DNA of 64,000 bases from an uncultured Mailhella sp. (lineage in GTDB: Bacteria > Desulfobacterota > Desulfovibrionia > Desulfovibrionales > Desulfovibrionaceae), in NCBI RefSeq assembly GCF_944324995.1, contig NZ_CALUYL010000001.1:394568-458567 (forward strand). The letters are read 5' to 3'. This document shows positions 17,745-25,799 of this stretch, piece after piece (position 1 is the stretch's first letter; each line of letters starts with the position of its first letter). The notes under the pieces are model-generated. The model ran no database searches and was not told the origin of the DNA. It was given only the letters and a program-made list of their open reading frames with translations. The position numbers and the translations under genes were made by a program.

Positions 17745-18650
17745 ATGAACATACCCGAACGCGGACTCGGTCGCGGACTCAGCTCCCTGCTCAGCTCCGC
17801 CATGGAAAACAGCAGCGAAGAGCCCAGAAAGCTGGCGCTCACGCAGCTTGTGCCCGGCAAAAATCAGCCCCGCAAGCACTTCGACAACAACGCCCTCGGC
17901 GAACTGGCGGCGTCCATCAGAAATCAGGGCGTCATTCAGCCGCTTCTGGTGCGCCTGCTTCCCGGCATGCCGCAGCGCTACGAAATCGTGGCCGGTGAAC
18001 GCCGCTGGCGCGCAGCCCGTATGGCCGGTCTCACGGAAGTGCCCGTCATCGTCACGGAGTACACCGACAAGGAAGCCATGACCGTGGCCCTCGTGGAAAA
18101 CCTGCAGCGGGAAGACCTCAACCCCATGGAAGAAGCCGAAGCCCTGCAGGCGCTGCGCGAAGCGCACGGCCTGAGTCAGGAAGAACTGGCCGAACAGCTC
18201 GGCAAAAGCCGCTCGGCCGTGGCCAACGCTCTGCGCCTGCTCCAGCTCTCCCCCGCCATGCAGGACTCCCTCGCCAAGGGAGACATCAGCGCCGGACACG
18301 CCCGCGCCCTGCTCTCCGTCGGCGATGCCACACTGCGCGACGCCCTGCACGCCGCCGTGCTCCAGCATCACCTGTCCGTGCGCGAAACGGAATCCGCCGC
18401 CGACGTCTGCAAACGCACCGGCGCGCTGCCGGAAAAGCTCGCGCCCGGAAACCAGGCGCAGACGCCCCGCGCCGCCCGCGCCCCGAAACCGCAGATCATC
18501 AAAAATCTGCAAAGCCTCCTGCGGCAAAGCAGCGGCACCAAAGCCACCATCAGCGGCAACGAACAGCAGGGACGCATCCAGATTCCCTACGCCAGCCCCG
18601 AAGAACTGACCCGCATTCTCAGCCTGCTCGGCCTGAATGAAGAGAAATAA
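17745..18650 (+). CDS. parB: Chromosome-partitioning protein ParB (Spo0J), CTPase
   Basis: A 301-residue ParB. It starts MNIPERGLGRGLSSLL, the conserved ParA-stimulating N-terminus. The CTP-binding ParB/Srx fold follows with LVPGKNQPRKHF, the GERRWRA box and ENLQREDLNPMEEA, then the helix-turn-helix (LSQEELAEQLGKSRSAVANALRLL) and a C-terminal dimerisation segment. The ATG at 17745 is preferred over the one 15 bases earlier because GGAGA sits 4-5 bases upstream. The protein loads at the two parS sites upstream of parA and spreads as a clamp. Confidence 0.96.
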   Translation: MNIPERGLGRGLSSLLSSAMENSSEEPRKLALTQLVPGKNQPRKHFDNNALGELAASIRNQGVIQPLLVRLLPGMPQRYEIVAGERRWRAARMAGLTEVPVIVTEYTDKEAMTVALVENLQREDLNPMEEAEALQALREAHGLSQEELAEQLGKSRSAVANALRLLQLSPAMQDSLAKGDISAGHARALLSVGDATLRDALHAAVLQHHLSVRETESAADVCKRTGALPEKLAPGNQAQTPRAARAPKPQIIKNLQSLLRQSSGTKATISGNEQQGRIQIPYASPEELTRILSLLGLNEEK

Positions 18651-18720
18651 AAAAGGGCAACAGGAAAGAGCGAGACTCCGCCCCGCGCACCGCATGGGAT
18701 TTTCCCATGCCCTCTTGTTT

Positions 18721-18747
18721 GAGGGCGCGCCTTTTCGGCGCGCCCTC
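18721..18747 (+). terminator. Hairpin after parB
   Basis: GAGGGCGCGCC, loop TTTTC, GGCGCGCCCTC. A perfect, very G+C-rich stem, but only a weak T-tract (GATATTT) follows on the plus strand. Confidence 0.6.
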
Positions 18748-18751
18748 GATA

Positions 18752-18782
18752 TTTAAAAAGGCCGCGGAACACACCGCGGCCT
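18752..18782 (-). terminator. Terminator of rsmB (minus strand)
   Basis: Read on the minus strand: AGGCCGCGG, loop TGTGTT, CCGCGGCCT, then TTTTAAAT. It converges with the hairpin after parB. Confidence 0.85.
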
Positions 18783-18824
18783 GAAAAATGACAAGGGGAA
18801 AGAACGGCGCGCAAGCGCGTCCGC

Positions 18825-20210
18825 TCAGCTGACTTTTCGGAGTATGGCCAGGAACAGGGCGTCCTGCCCCGGAAACAGAGGAAGAAAGCTCCGCTGCTCC
18901 ACAAGGCGGCAGTCCCCGCTGCGAAGTTCCACGAAACGGGCGATCTGCGCTTCGTTTTCCTCGCGGTTCAAGGCGCAGGTCACGTAAAACAGCGCGCCGC
19001 CGGGAAGAAGATGTTCCCAGGCATGGCGGAGAATGTCGGCCTGCGTGCGCACGGCTTCGGCAAGGCGCTCCGGGGAAAGACGCAGGCGCAGCTCGGCGTT
19101 TCTGGCTATCGTTCCCGTGCCGCTGCATGGAACATCCAATAATATCAACGGGAAAAATTCATTTATCTGCTGTGCGGCCGCGCATTGAAGCTGCGGCCAC
19201 GGCAGCCCGAGGCGAAGCAGCGCGGCCTTGAGCTCCTCAAGGCGGAACGACGCCGGTTCGCCGGCGAGCGCCACATGCACGCCCTTTTCCAGCAGGGCCG
19301 TGGTTTTTCCGCCGCGCCCGCAGCAGGCGTCCCAGAGCGGCGCTTCTGCCAGTTTTTCGTCGGCAAGAATCCAGTCGGCCAGGTATTCGGCCACGAGCTG
19401 GGAGGACGCGCCCTGCCGCGTCAGATTGCCCTGCTTTTCAAAGGTCTCCAGAAGAGCCTGCTGCTTGGCCGCGTCCGGCCGGTTTCTGTCCAGCCCCTCG
19501 GCGGAAAAGCCGCCCTGCCCCACAGGCGCATAGCCTTTTTCCAGCCAGTGCTGCACCAGCATTTCGCCCCACGCCCGGGACAGGTTCGCCCGCCAGCACG
19601 GCGAAGGATGCGCAAGCGTGTTTTCTGCAAGGCGGCACGCTTCCTTCTCTCCGTACTGCGACGCCCACATGTCGACAAGCCACCGCGGCAGCGACGCCGC
19701 CGTTGCCGCGCCTTCCGCATCCAGCTCCTCGCGGGAAAGCGCCTCTTCCCTCCCGCGGATCGCCCCTCGAAGCTCCTCCGACGCGCGATCCACGGCGCGC
19801 AGCACGCCGTTGACCAGACCGCCCAGCCCCTGCCCGAAACGACGCCGTGCCAGATTGACCAGCTCGTTCACCGTGGCCCGGGCCGGAATGCCGTCCATGA
19901 AAAGAATCTCGTACGCGCCGAGCCGAAGCAGCATGCGCACCTGAAACGAAAGCGCGTCCGGCTTTTTCAAAAATCCGGCCAGCGCCGCATCCAGCGCGGC
20001 ATAACGACGCAGCACGCCATAGACCAGCTCGGAAAGCAGCGCGGCGTCACGCCCGTCGAGCGAGGCGGAGGCTCCGTACCGGGAAAGCATGACGGGCAGC
20101 GGCGTTCCGTCCTCGGGATGACGGAAGAGCTGATGCAGAAGTTCCAGCGCGCCCTTCCGGGCTGCGGAAACCGACGGATTTTGAGACGTTTTTTTTGTTT
20201 TTTCGATCAT
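18825..20210 (-). CDS. rsmB: 16S rRNA m5C methyltransferase, RsmB/Sun family
   Basis: About 461 residues. The N-terminal NusB-like RNA-binding domain (ALELLHQLFRHPEDG through VNGVLRAVDRA, about 15-155) is followed by a Rossmann methyltransferase with WDACCGRGGKTTALLE (SAM motif I), DVPCSGTGTIARNAELR (motif IV cysteine) and YVTCALNREENEAQ (motif VI cysteine). RsmB methylates C967 of 16S rRNA in E. coli. The ATG at 20210 fits the family length, but no good ribosome site is visible and the frame is open to 20348. It lies 212 bases downstream of fmt on the same strand, the usual fmt-rsmB order. Confidence 0.88.
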   Translation of the reverse strand: MIEKTKKTSQNPSVSAARKGALELLHQLFRHPEDGTPLPVMLSRYGASASLDGRDAALLSELVYGVLRRYAALDAALAGFLKKPDALSFQVRMLLRLGAYEILFMDGIPARATVNELVNLARRRFGQGLGGLVNGVLRAVDRASEELRGAIRGREEALSREELDAEGAATAASLPRWLVDMWASQYGEKEACRLAENTLAHPSPCWRANLSRAWGEMLVQHWLEKGYAPVGQGGFSAEGLDRNRPDAAKQQALLETFEKQGNLTRQGASSQLVAEYLADWILADEKLAEAPLWDACCGRGGKTTALLEKGVHVALAGEPASFRLEELKAALLRLGLPWPQLQCAAAQQINEFFPLILLDVPCSGTGTIARNAELRLRLSPERLAEAVRTQADILRHAWEHLLPGGALFYVTCALNREENEAQIARFVELRSGDCRLVEQRSFLPLFPGQDALFLAILRKVS

Positions 20211-20364
20211 GGGCTTGTCGTGCGGCGTTTTCGCGCCGGAAAAAGGCTCCTGGCGCGTTTTTCGATTTTTTGCCGTGATGAAACGCAGAAAAGGCGGCCC
20301 GGCTCTCCGTTTTGTCAAAACGCGGTAAGCGGCATCGACGCCGCCCACAAAAGAGTGGGCAAGA

Positions 20365-20382
20365 GAGCCCCGCTCTTCGGCC
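20365..20382. repeat. Copy of an 18-base intergenic repeat
   Basis: GAGCCCCGCTCTTCGGCC is identical to 40317-40334, and its inner 14 bases recur at 2319-2332. This copy lies between fmt and rsmB. Confidence 0.55.
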
Positions 20383-20422
20383 GCGTCGGCGTTTTGCCTG
20401 AGCGGAGGGACAAGAACGGAGC

Positions 20423-21397
20423 CTATTCCTTGCCGCCCAGCATGCCGTACGGTTCGGCAAGGCCGCGCAGACGCCCGTTGCGGAAATCTGCGGCGCTCAT
20501 GGTGGACTTGCCCGCCGGACGCAGGCGCGTGATGCGGTAGGAACCGGAGCCGCAGGCGACGAGAAGCGCGTCGCCGTCCATGCCCATGAGCGTGCCGGGC
20601 GCGGCGTTCTGCGAGCTTTCCACTGGTTCGCCCGGCTCGATGCGGAGCATCACCGGCTCGCGGCCTTCCATGCGGAGCACGGTTTTGGCTCCGGGTGCGG
20701 GCGTGAGGCCGCGGATGATGTTGTGAATGCTCTTCGCGTCCTTCGACCAGTCGATATATTCCTCAGCCGCGGAAATCTTGGCCGCATGGGTCACGAGTTC
20801 CTCATTCTGCGGAACAAAGGCCGCTCTGCCCTCGGCGATCATGCCGAGCGCGCCGACCATGAGCTTTGCCCCGTGTTCGGCCAGCGTGTCGAACAGCGTG
20901 CCCGCCGTGTCGTCCGGCTCGATGCTCACCGCCTGCTGCAGAAGCATGGGGCCGGAATCGAGCCCGGCTTCCATTTTCATGATGGTCACGCCGGAAATGG
21001 CGTCGCCGTTCATGACGGCGCGCTGAATGGGCGCGGCCCCGCGGTACTGAGGAAGCAGGGAGCCGTGCACGTTGTACGGCCCGAGCATAGGAATATCGAG
21101 CACGCGCTGCGGCAAAAGCAGGCCGTAGGCCGCCACCACGAGCACGTCGGGCCTGAGATCGGCAAGGGCCTGCACGTCGGCGTCGTCGCGGAAATTGCGC
21201 GGCTGATACACGGGCAGGCCGAGCTGAAGCGCCAGTTCCTTGGCGGCGGAGGCCTTCAGCTTCTTGCCCCGCCCGGCGGGACGATCCGGCTGAGTATAGA
21301 CGGCCACCACTTCGCCGCCTTCCCACGCGGCCACGGCCTTGAGAATCACCGCCGCAAAATCCGGCGTGCCCATGAATACGATGCGCAGTTTCGACAT
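20423..21397 (-). CDS. fmt: Methionyl-tRNA formyltransferase
   Basis: A 324-residue enzyme that formylates initiator Met-tRNA with 10-formyl-THF. It starts MSKLRIVFMGTPDFAA after GGAG at 5 bases. The formyltransferase fold shows YNVHGSLLPQYRGAAPI and IMKMEAGLDSGPML, and the C-terminal OB-like domain follows (ALLVACGSGSYRITRLRPAG). It belongs to the def/fmt initiation pathway, but the two genes are separated here by 220 bases that contain a def terminator. The rsmB gene follows downstream. Confidence 0.96.
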   Translation of the reverse strand: MSKLRIVFMGTPDFAAVILKAVAAWEGGEVVAVYTQPDRPAGRGKKLKASAAKELALQLGLPVYQPRNFRDDADVQALADLRPDVLVVAAYGLLLPQRVLDIPMLGPYNVHGSLLPQYRGAAPIQRAVMNGDAISGVTIMKMEAGLDSGPMLLQQAVSIEPDDTAGTLFDTLAEHGAKLMVGALGMIAEGRAAFVPQNEELVTHAAKISAAEEYIDWSKDAKSIHNIIRGLTPAPGAKTVLRMEGREPVMLRIEPGEPVESSQNAAPGTLMGMDGDALLVACGSGSYRITRLRPAGKSTMSAADFRNGRLRGLAEPYGMLGGKE

Positions 21398-21552
21398 GTC
21401 AGCTCCATGACGGACAACAAAGGGGCTCGCGCGCCTTCGTGCATTTAAAAATGTTGTCGCTGCGCGGGCAGTTCGGCAAGAGCCCGACGTCAGCGTGGTC
21501 ACACTGTACGGTCTATCAGTTTTTCCGTCCAGCCGGGACGGGCCCGAAAAAG

Positions 21553-21579
21553 AAAAAGGCCCGGACTTTCGTCCGGGCC
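21553..21579 (-). terminator. Terminator of the hisS-aspS-def operon
   Basis: Minus strand: GGCCCGGAC, loop GAAA, GTCCGGGCC, then a T-run (A residues at 21553-21557). Confidence 0.92.
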
Positions 21580-21617
21580 CGGATGCTGAACAGACGGCGG
21601 GCGCAGGCCCGGCGCGG

Positions 21618-22130
21618 CTATCTTCTGCCCTTCCGTATTTTCTTGTCGTACAGAGAGCGCTTGAGATAGCTCAGGTAATCGATGAACAGCTTGCCGTCGA
21701 GATGATCGGTTTCATGCTGCATGCAGGCGCCGTAATAGCCTTCGCCTTCGATGTGAACGGGCTTGCCGTCCAGATCAAGGGCGTCGAGGGCCACGCGGCG
21801 GGGACGCTTCACCTTGGCGCGCAGATCGGGCACGGAAAGGCAGCCTTCGTTTTCCTCGTGACCTTTGGGATCAAGCACCGTGACCACGGGATTGACGAAC
21901 ACCCGGAAATCCTGGGGCAGGTCGGGATCGTTCTTTTCCTGCGACACGTCGATGACCACCACGCGCTTGAGCACGCCGATCTGCGGCGCGGCAATGCCCA
22001 CGCCGCCCACGGTGGTGAGGGTGTCGAGCAGATCCTGCGCGAGGGCGCGGATGTCGTCGTTGATCTCGGCCACAGGTTCGCTGACCTTGGCGAGCGTGGG
22101 ATCGGGATACTGAAGAACAGGACGAAGCAT
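21618..22130 (-). CDS. def: Peptide deformylase
   Basis: A 170-residue metal hydrolase that removes the formyl group from new polypeptides. All three signature motifs are intact: GIAAPQIG (45-52), EGCLSVP with the metal cysteine C97, and HETDH with metal ligands H139 and H143 and catalytic E140. The C-terminal tail is basic (YDKKIRKGRR). It starts 3 bases after the aspS stop, so it is translated from the hisS-aspS transcript. Confidence 0.97.
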   Translation of the reverse strand: MLRPVLQYPDPTLAKVSEPVAEINDDIRALAQDLLDTLTTVGGVGIAAPQIGVLKRVVVIDVSQEKNDPDLPQDFRVFVNPVVTVLDPKGHEENEGCLSVPDLRAKVKRPRRVALDALDLDGKPVHIEGEGYYGACMQHETDHLDGKLFIDYLSYLKRSLYDKKIRKGRR

Positions 22131-22133
22131 GAT

Positions 22134-23993
22134 TTACTCCGCGGAATTGCTGGGAGCGGGAGCCGCCTTTTCACGCAGTCGAATGCCCAGTTCACGCAAC
22201 TGCTTGTTGTCCACGGGGGACGGAGCTTCGGTAAGCAGGCAGGCGGCCTTCTGATTCTTGGGGAACGCGATGACGTCGCGGATGCTCGAAGCGCCCGTAA
22301 GCAGCATGGCCACGCGGTCGAGACCGAAGGCGATGCCGCCGTGGGGCGGAGTGCCGTAGTCCAGAGCCTGAATGAAGTAGCCGAACTGAGCCTTGGCGGA
22401 TTCTTCGGTGAAGCCGAGGCCCTCGAACATGCGGGTCTGATCGGCGGGGTTGTGAATACGGATGGAGCCGCCGCCGATTTCGTTGCCGTTCAGCACCATG
22501 TCGTAGGCGCGGGCCTTGGCGCGGGCGGGATCGGTAAGCATGATGTCGTAGCTTTCGTCCTGCGCGGCGGTGAAGGGATGATGGCAGGCCACCCAGCGAT
22601 GTTCTTCCTCGCTGTATTCAAAGAGCGGGAAGTCGGTCACCCAGAGCAGGTTCCAGGTGTTTTCGGGAATGAGGCCGAGCTTGTTGCCGAGCTTCACGCG
22701 CAGACTGCCGAGGGCGTTGTTCACGAGACCGGGTTCACCGGCCTGGAAGAACACGATGTCGCCCACTTCGAGGCCGCACACTTCCGCAATGCCCGCCCTT
22801 TCCTTGTCGGAAAGGAACTTGGCGATGGGCGACTGCCATTCGTTTTCATGAATCTTGATCCAGGCCAGGCCCTGAGCGCCGAAGCCCTTCACGAAATCGG
22901 TGAGTTCGTCGATTTCCTTGCGGGTCATGGTGGCGCCGCCGGGCACGCGCAGGGCCTTCACCAGCTTGGCGCCGGCAAAGAGCTTGAAGGCGGAACCGTG
23001 AACGATGTCGGTCACGTCCTTGAGCTTGAGATCAAAGCGGGTGTCGGGCTTGTCGGAGCCGTAGTCGCGCATGGCTTCATCGTAGGGCATGCGCTTGAGG
23101 GGCAGCTCGATGTCCACGCCGATGGCTTCCTTGAACACGCGGGCGATGAGGCCTTCGGCCATGGCCATGACCTGATCTTCGTTCACGAAGCTCATTTCGA
23201 TGTCCACCTGAGTGAACTCGGGCTGACGGTCGGCGCGCAGGTCTTCGTCGCGGAAGCAGCGGGCCACCTGATAATAGCGGTCCACGCCGCTCATCATGAG
23301 CATCTGCTTGAACTGCTGAGGCGACTGGGGCAGCGCGTAGAATTCGCCCGGAGAAAGACGGCTGGGCACGAGGAAGTCGCGCGCGCCTTCGGGGGTGGAC
23401 TTGGTGAGGTACGGCGTTTCGACTTCAAGGAAGTCGAGGTCGTTCAGATAGTTGCGGCAGGCCTTCACGATGTTGTGACGCACGCGAAGGTTGTGCGCCA
23501 TGACGGGACGGCGCAGGTCGAGGTAGCGGTACTGCAGGCGCACGGACTCGGAGCAGTCGGTGCGGTCCTCCACCTGGAAGGGCGGGGTCTTGGCCGTGTT
23601 GAGCAGCTTCCATTCCAGCACCACCACTTCGATTTCGCCGGTGTGCAGGTTGGGGTTGGTCATGCCTTCGGGGCGGGGACGCACGCGGCCCTTGATGGCG
23701 ATGACGTATTCGCTGCGCAGAATGTGGGCGTCGCGATGCGCTTCAGGCGCGACTTCGGGGCTGAACACCACCTGCGTGAGGCCGTCGCGATCGCGCAGGT
23801 CCACGAAGATGAGGCCGCCGTGGTCGCGGCGATACTGCACCCAGCCCATGAGGCACACGGTCTTACCGTTGTCGGCAATGGTCAGGTCGTTGCAGTGATG
23901 GGTGCGCTGCCAGTCACCCAGCGGTTTGATGTATCGGGCGTGTTCCTTCTGAACATCCACGACGTTTTTTTCGTTGTCTTCAAACTGGCTCAT
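22134..23993 (-). CDS. aspS: Aspartyl-tRNA synthetase
   Basis: A 619-residue class IIb synthetase of bacterial length. The OB anticodon-binding domain (MGWVQYRRDHGGLIFVDLRDR) has a short N-terminal extension. The catalytic domain has FLEVETPYLTKSTPEGARDF (motif 1), VARCFRDEDLRADRQPEFTQ (motif 2), the bacterial GAD insertion, and GIAFGLDRV (motif 3). The second of two near ATGs (23993) is chosen because GAGG lies 7 bases upstream. hisS ends 12 bases before. Whether it charges tRNA-Asn as well as tRNA-Asp cannot be decided here. Confidence 0.97.
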   Translation of the reverse strand: MSQFEDNEKNVVDVQKEHARYIKPLGDWQRTHHCNDLTIADNGKTVCLMGWVQYRRDHGGLIFVDLRDRDGLTQVVFSPEVAPEAHRDAHILRSEYVIAIKGRVRPRPEGMTNPNLHTGEIEVVVLEWKLLNTAKTPPFQVEDRTDCSESVRLQYRYLDLRRPVMAHNLRVRHNIVKACRNYLNDLDFLEVETPYLTKSTPEGARDFLVPSRLSPGEFYALPQSPQQFKQMLMMSGVDRYYQVARCFRDEDLRADRQPEFTQVDIEMSFVNEDQVMAMAEGLIARVFKEAIGVDIELPLKRMPYDEAMRDYGSDKPDTRFDLKLKDVTDIVHGSAFKLFAGAKLVKALRVPGGATMTRKEIDELTDFVKGFGAQGLAWIKIHENEWQSPIAKFLSDKERAGIAEVCGLEVGDIVFFQAGEPGLVNNALGSLRVKLGNKLGLIPENTWNLLWVTDFPLFEYSEEEHRWVACHHPFTAAQDESYDIMLTDPARAKARAYDMVLNGNEIGGGSIRIHNPADQTRMFEGLGFTEESAKAQFGYFIQALDYGTPPHGGIAFGLDRVAMLLTGASSIRDVIAFPKNQKAACLLTEAPSPVDNKQLRELGIRLREKAAPAPSNSAE

Positions 23994-24005
23994 GACCATT
24001 CCTCT

Positions 24006-25262
24006 TTATTGTTCGGCGTTCAGGCTGGCGGCCGCGTCGGCGCAGGAGACCTCGTGCTGCTCGCCAGATTCCATGTTTTTAATGATGACGCTGCCGGAAG
24101 CCAGCTCGTTGGTTCCCATGATGAGCGTGAAGCGCGCGCCGGACTTGCCTGCCTGACGCATGGTGGCCTTCATGCTGCGGCTCTCGTAGCCCATGGTGCC
24201 GGAAAAGCCTTCGCGGCGCAGGTTCTGGGCCAGGGCGAACGCGGCGTCGCGGCAGGAATCGTCGAGCACGGCCATGTAGAAGTCGGGACGCACTTCGGGC
24301 ATTTCGCGGCCTTCGAGCAGAAGCGCGAGGCGCTCCATGCCGCAGGCAAAGCCTATGCCGGGCACGGCCGGTCCGCCGAGCTGTTCCACAAGACCGTCGT
24401 AGCGGCCGCCGCCGGCCACGGAGCCCTGAGAGCCGATTTCGTTGGAAACCACTTCCCAGGTGGTGCGGGTATAGTAGTCAAGGCCGCGCACCAGACGGTG
24501 ATTGATCTGATAGGGCACCTTTTCCGCGTCGAGATGGCGCAGCACGGCCTCGAAGTGGGCGCGGCAGTCGGGGCATTCGTTTTCCAGAATCACGGGCGCG
24601 TCGGCCGTGAGTTCCTTGCACTCGGGAACCTTGCAGTCCAGCACGCGCAGGGGATTGGTTTCCATGCGGCGGCGGCAGTCTTCGCAGAGCTTCGACTGAT
24701 CGAGAGAGGCCAGCCAGTCGTGAAGCTTCTGACGATACTTCGGACGGCAGCTCGAGCAGCCCAGAGAGTTGATCTGCAACGTAAGGTTCTTCAGACCGAG
24801 TCTGCCGAGAAACTCCATCATCATGCAGATGATTTCCGCATCGGCCTCGGGTTCCTTCGGGCCGAGGCACTCGCAGTTGATCTGATGGAACTGACGCATG
24901 CGGCCCTTCTGGGGGCGTTCATGCCGAAACATGGGGCCGATGGTGAAAAATCTGCTCACGGCCTCGCGGGCGTAGATGCCGCTTTCAATGTAGGCGCGCA
25001 TGACGCCGGCCGTGGCTTCGGGACGCAGGGACATGGAACGGCCCTTGCTGTCGGGAATGCAGTACATCTCCTTCTGCACCACGTCGGTTTCCGTGCCGAT
25101 GCCGCGGCAGAAAAGGTCGGTGTATTCCATGAGCGGAGTGCGAAGTTCGCCAAAACCGTAGCGGGGAAACACCTCGCGGGCAGTGGCTTCCATCATCTCA
25201 AAAAGACGGCTCTGCGCCGGAAACTGGTCGGCAAAGCCCTTGATAGCCTGAATCTGTGCCAT
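24006..25262 (-). CDS. hisS: Histidyl-tRNA synthetase
   Basis: A 418-residue class II synthetase starting MAQIQAIKGFADQFPAQS after GGAG at 7 bases. Motif 2 region FRHERPQKGRMRQFHQ, the histidine-specific loops LVRGLDYYTRTTWEV and GGGRYDGLVEQLGG, and motif 3 GFACGMERL are present; the C-terminal anticodon-binding domain ends near QHEVSCADAA. It is the first gene of the hisS-aspS-def operon. The promoter must lie in the 540-base gap to the antiporter gene, but I cannot place it confidently. Confidence 0.97.
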   Translation of the reverse strand: MAQIQAIKGFADQFPAQSRLFEMMEATAREVFPRYGFGELRTPLMEYTDLFCRGIGTETDVVQKEMYCIPDSKGRSMSLRPEATAGVMRAYIESGIYAREAVSRFFTIGPMFRHERPQKGRMRQFHQINCECLGPKEPEADAEIICMMMEFLGRLGLKNLTLQINSLGCSSCRPKYRQKLHDWLASLDQSKLCEDCRRRMETNPLRVLDCKVPECKELTADAPVILENECPDCRAHFEAVLRHLDAEKVPYQINHRLVRGLDYYTRTTWEVVSNEIGSQGSVAGGGRYDGLVEQLGGPAVPGIGFACGMERLALLLEGREMPEVRPDFYMAVLDDSCRDAAFALAQNLRREGFSGTMGYESRSMKATMRQAGKSGARFTLIMGTNELASGSVIIKNMESGEQHEVSCADAAASLNAEQ

Positions 25263-25799
25263 GAACGGACTCCAGCAAAGTAGAAATAACGCATGAGGAT
25301 AGGACCATTTCTCCCCATTGTCAAAGAATTCCCCTCGCTCCGCGCCCGCGCCCCGCAAGGCCCAAAAGAAAAATCACGGAACAGCCGCCGCGCCGCCTCC
25401 GCGCTTTCGAGAGCGCGCCCTGACGTTTTGCGCAGCCTCGCCCCACCTCTTTCAGGCCGCAGTCCAAGGACCAATTCGTGGCGACTCCGGGCCGATTTCG
25501 GTTCGACTCCGGGCCGCACACTCCGGGCAAGCGTCCGGGCCGCATTCCGAGCCTGCTTTTTCCTCGAAGCGCAGCGCGCATTCCGGGGATCTTTCCGGGC
25601 CGTTTTCCGCGCGCTTCCGAACGCCCCCCGCCCCCTCGGATGCGCCTCGAAGCCGCACTCCGAACGAGTCCTCCGAACGAACGTTCCGCCCCCGGCATCC
25701 GCCCTCCGTTCCGTTGCATGCGGCCGGAAAACATGACAGAATAACAGGCTTGTGAACACATGGTTCACCTCTCCATATCCCTTTCTGCGAGACTGCCCC
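25263..25799. other. Divergent intergenic region, G+C-rich with a degenerate repeated motif
   Basis: It lies between divergent hisS and the antiporter gene. Long open frames occur on both strands only because stops are rare; none has a ribosome site or a recognisable product. Variants of TCCGGGCCG recur near 25486, 25508, 25533 and 25594, with ACTCCGGGC near 25520, in the same orientation. A short palindrome GTGAAC-ACATG-GTTCAC lies at 25752-25768. Confidence 0.6.
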
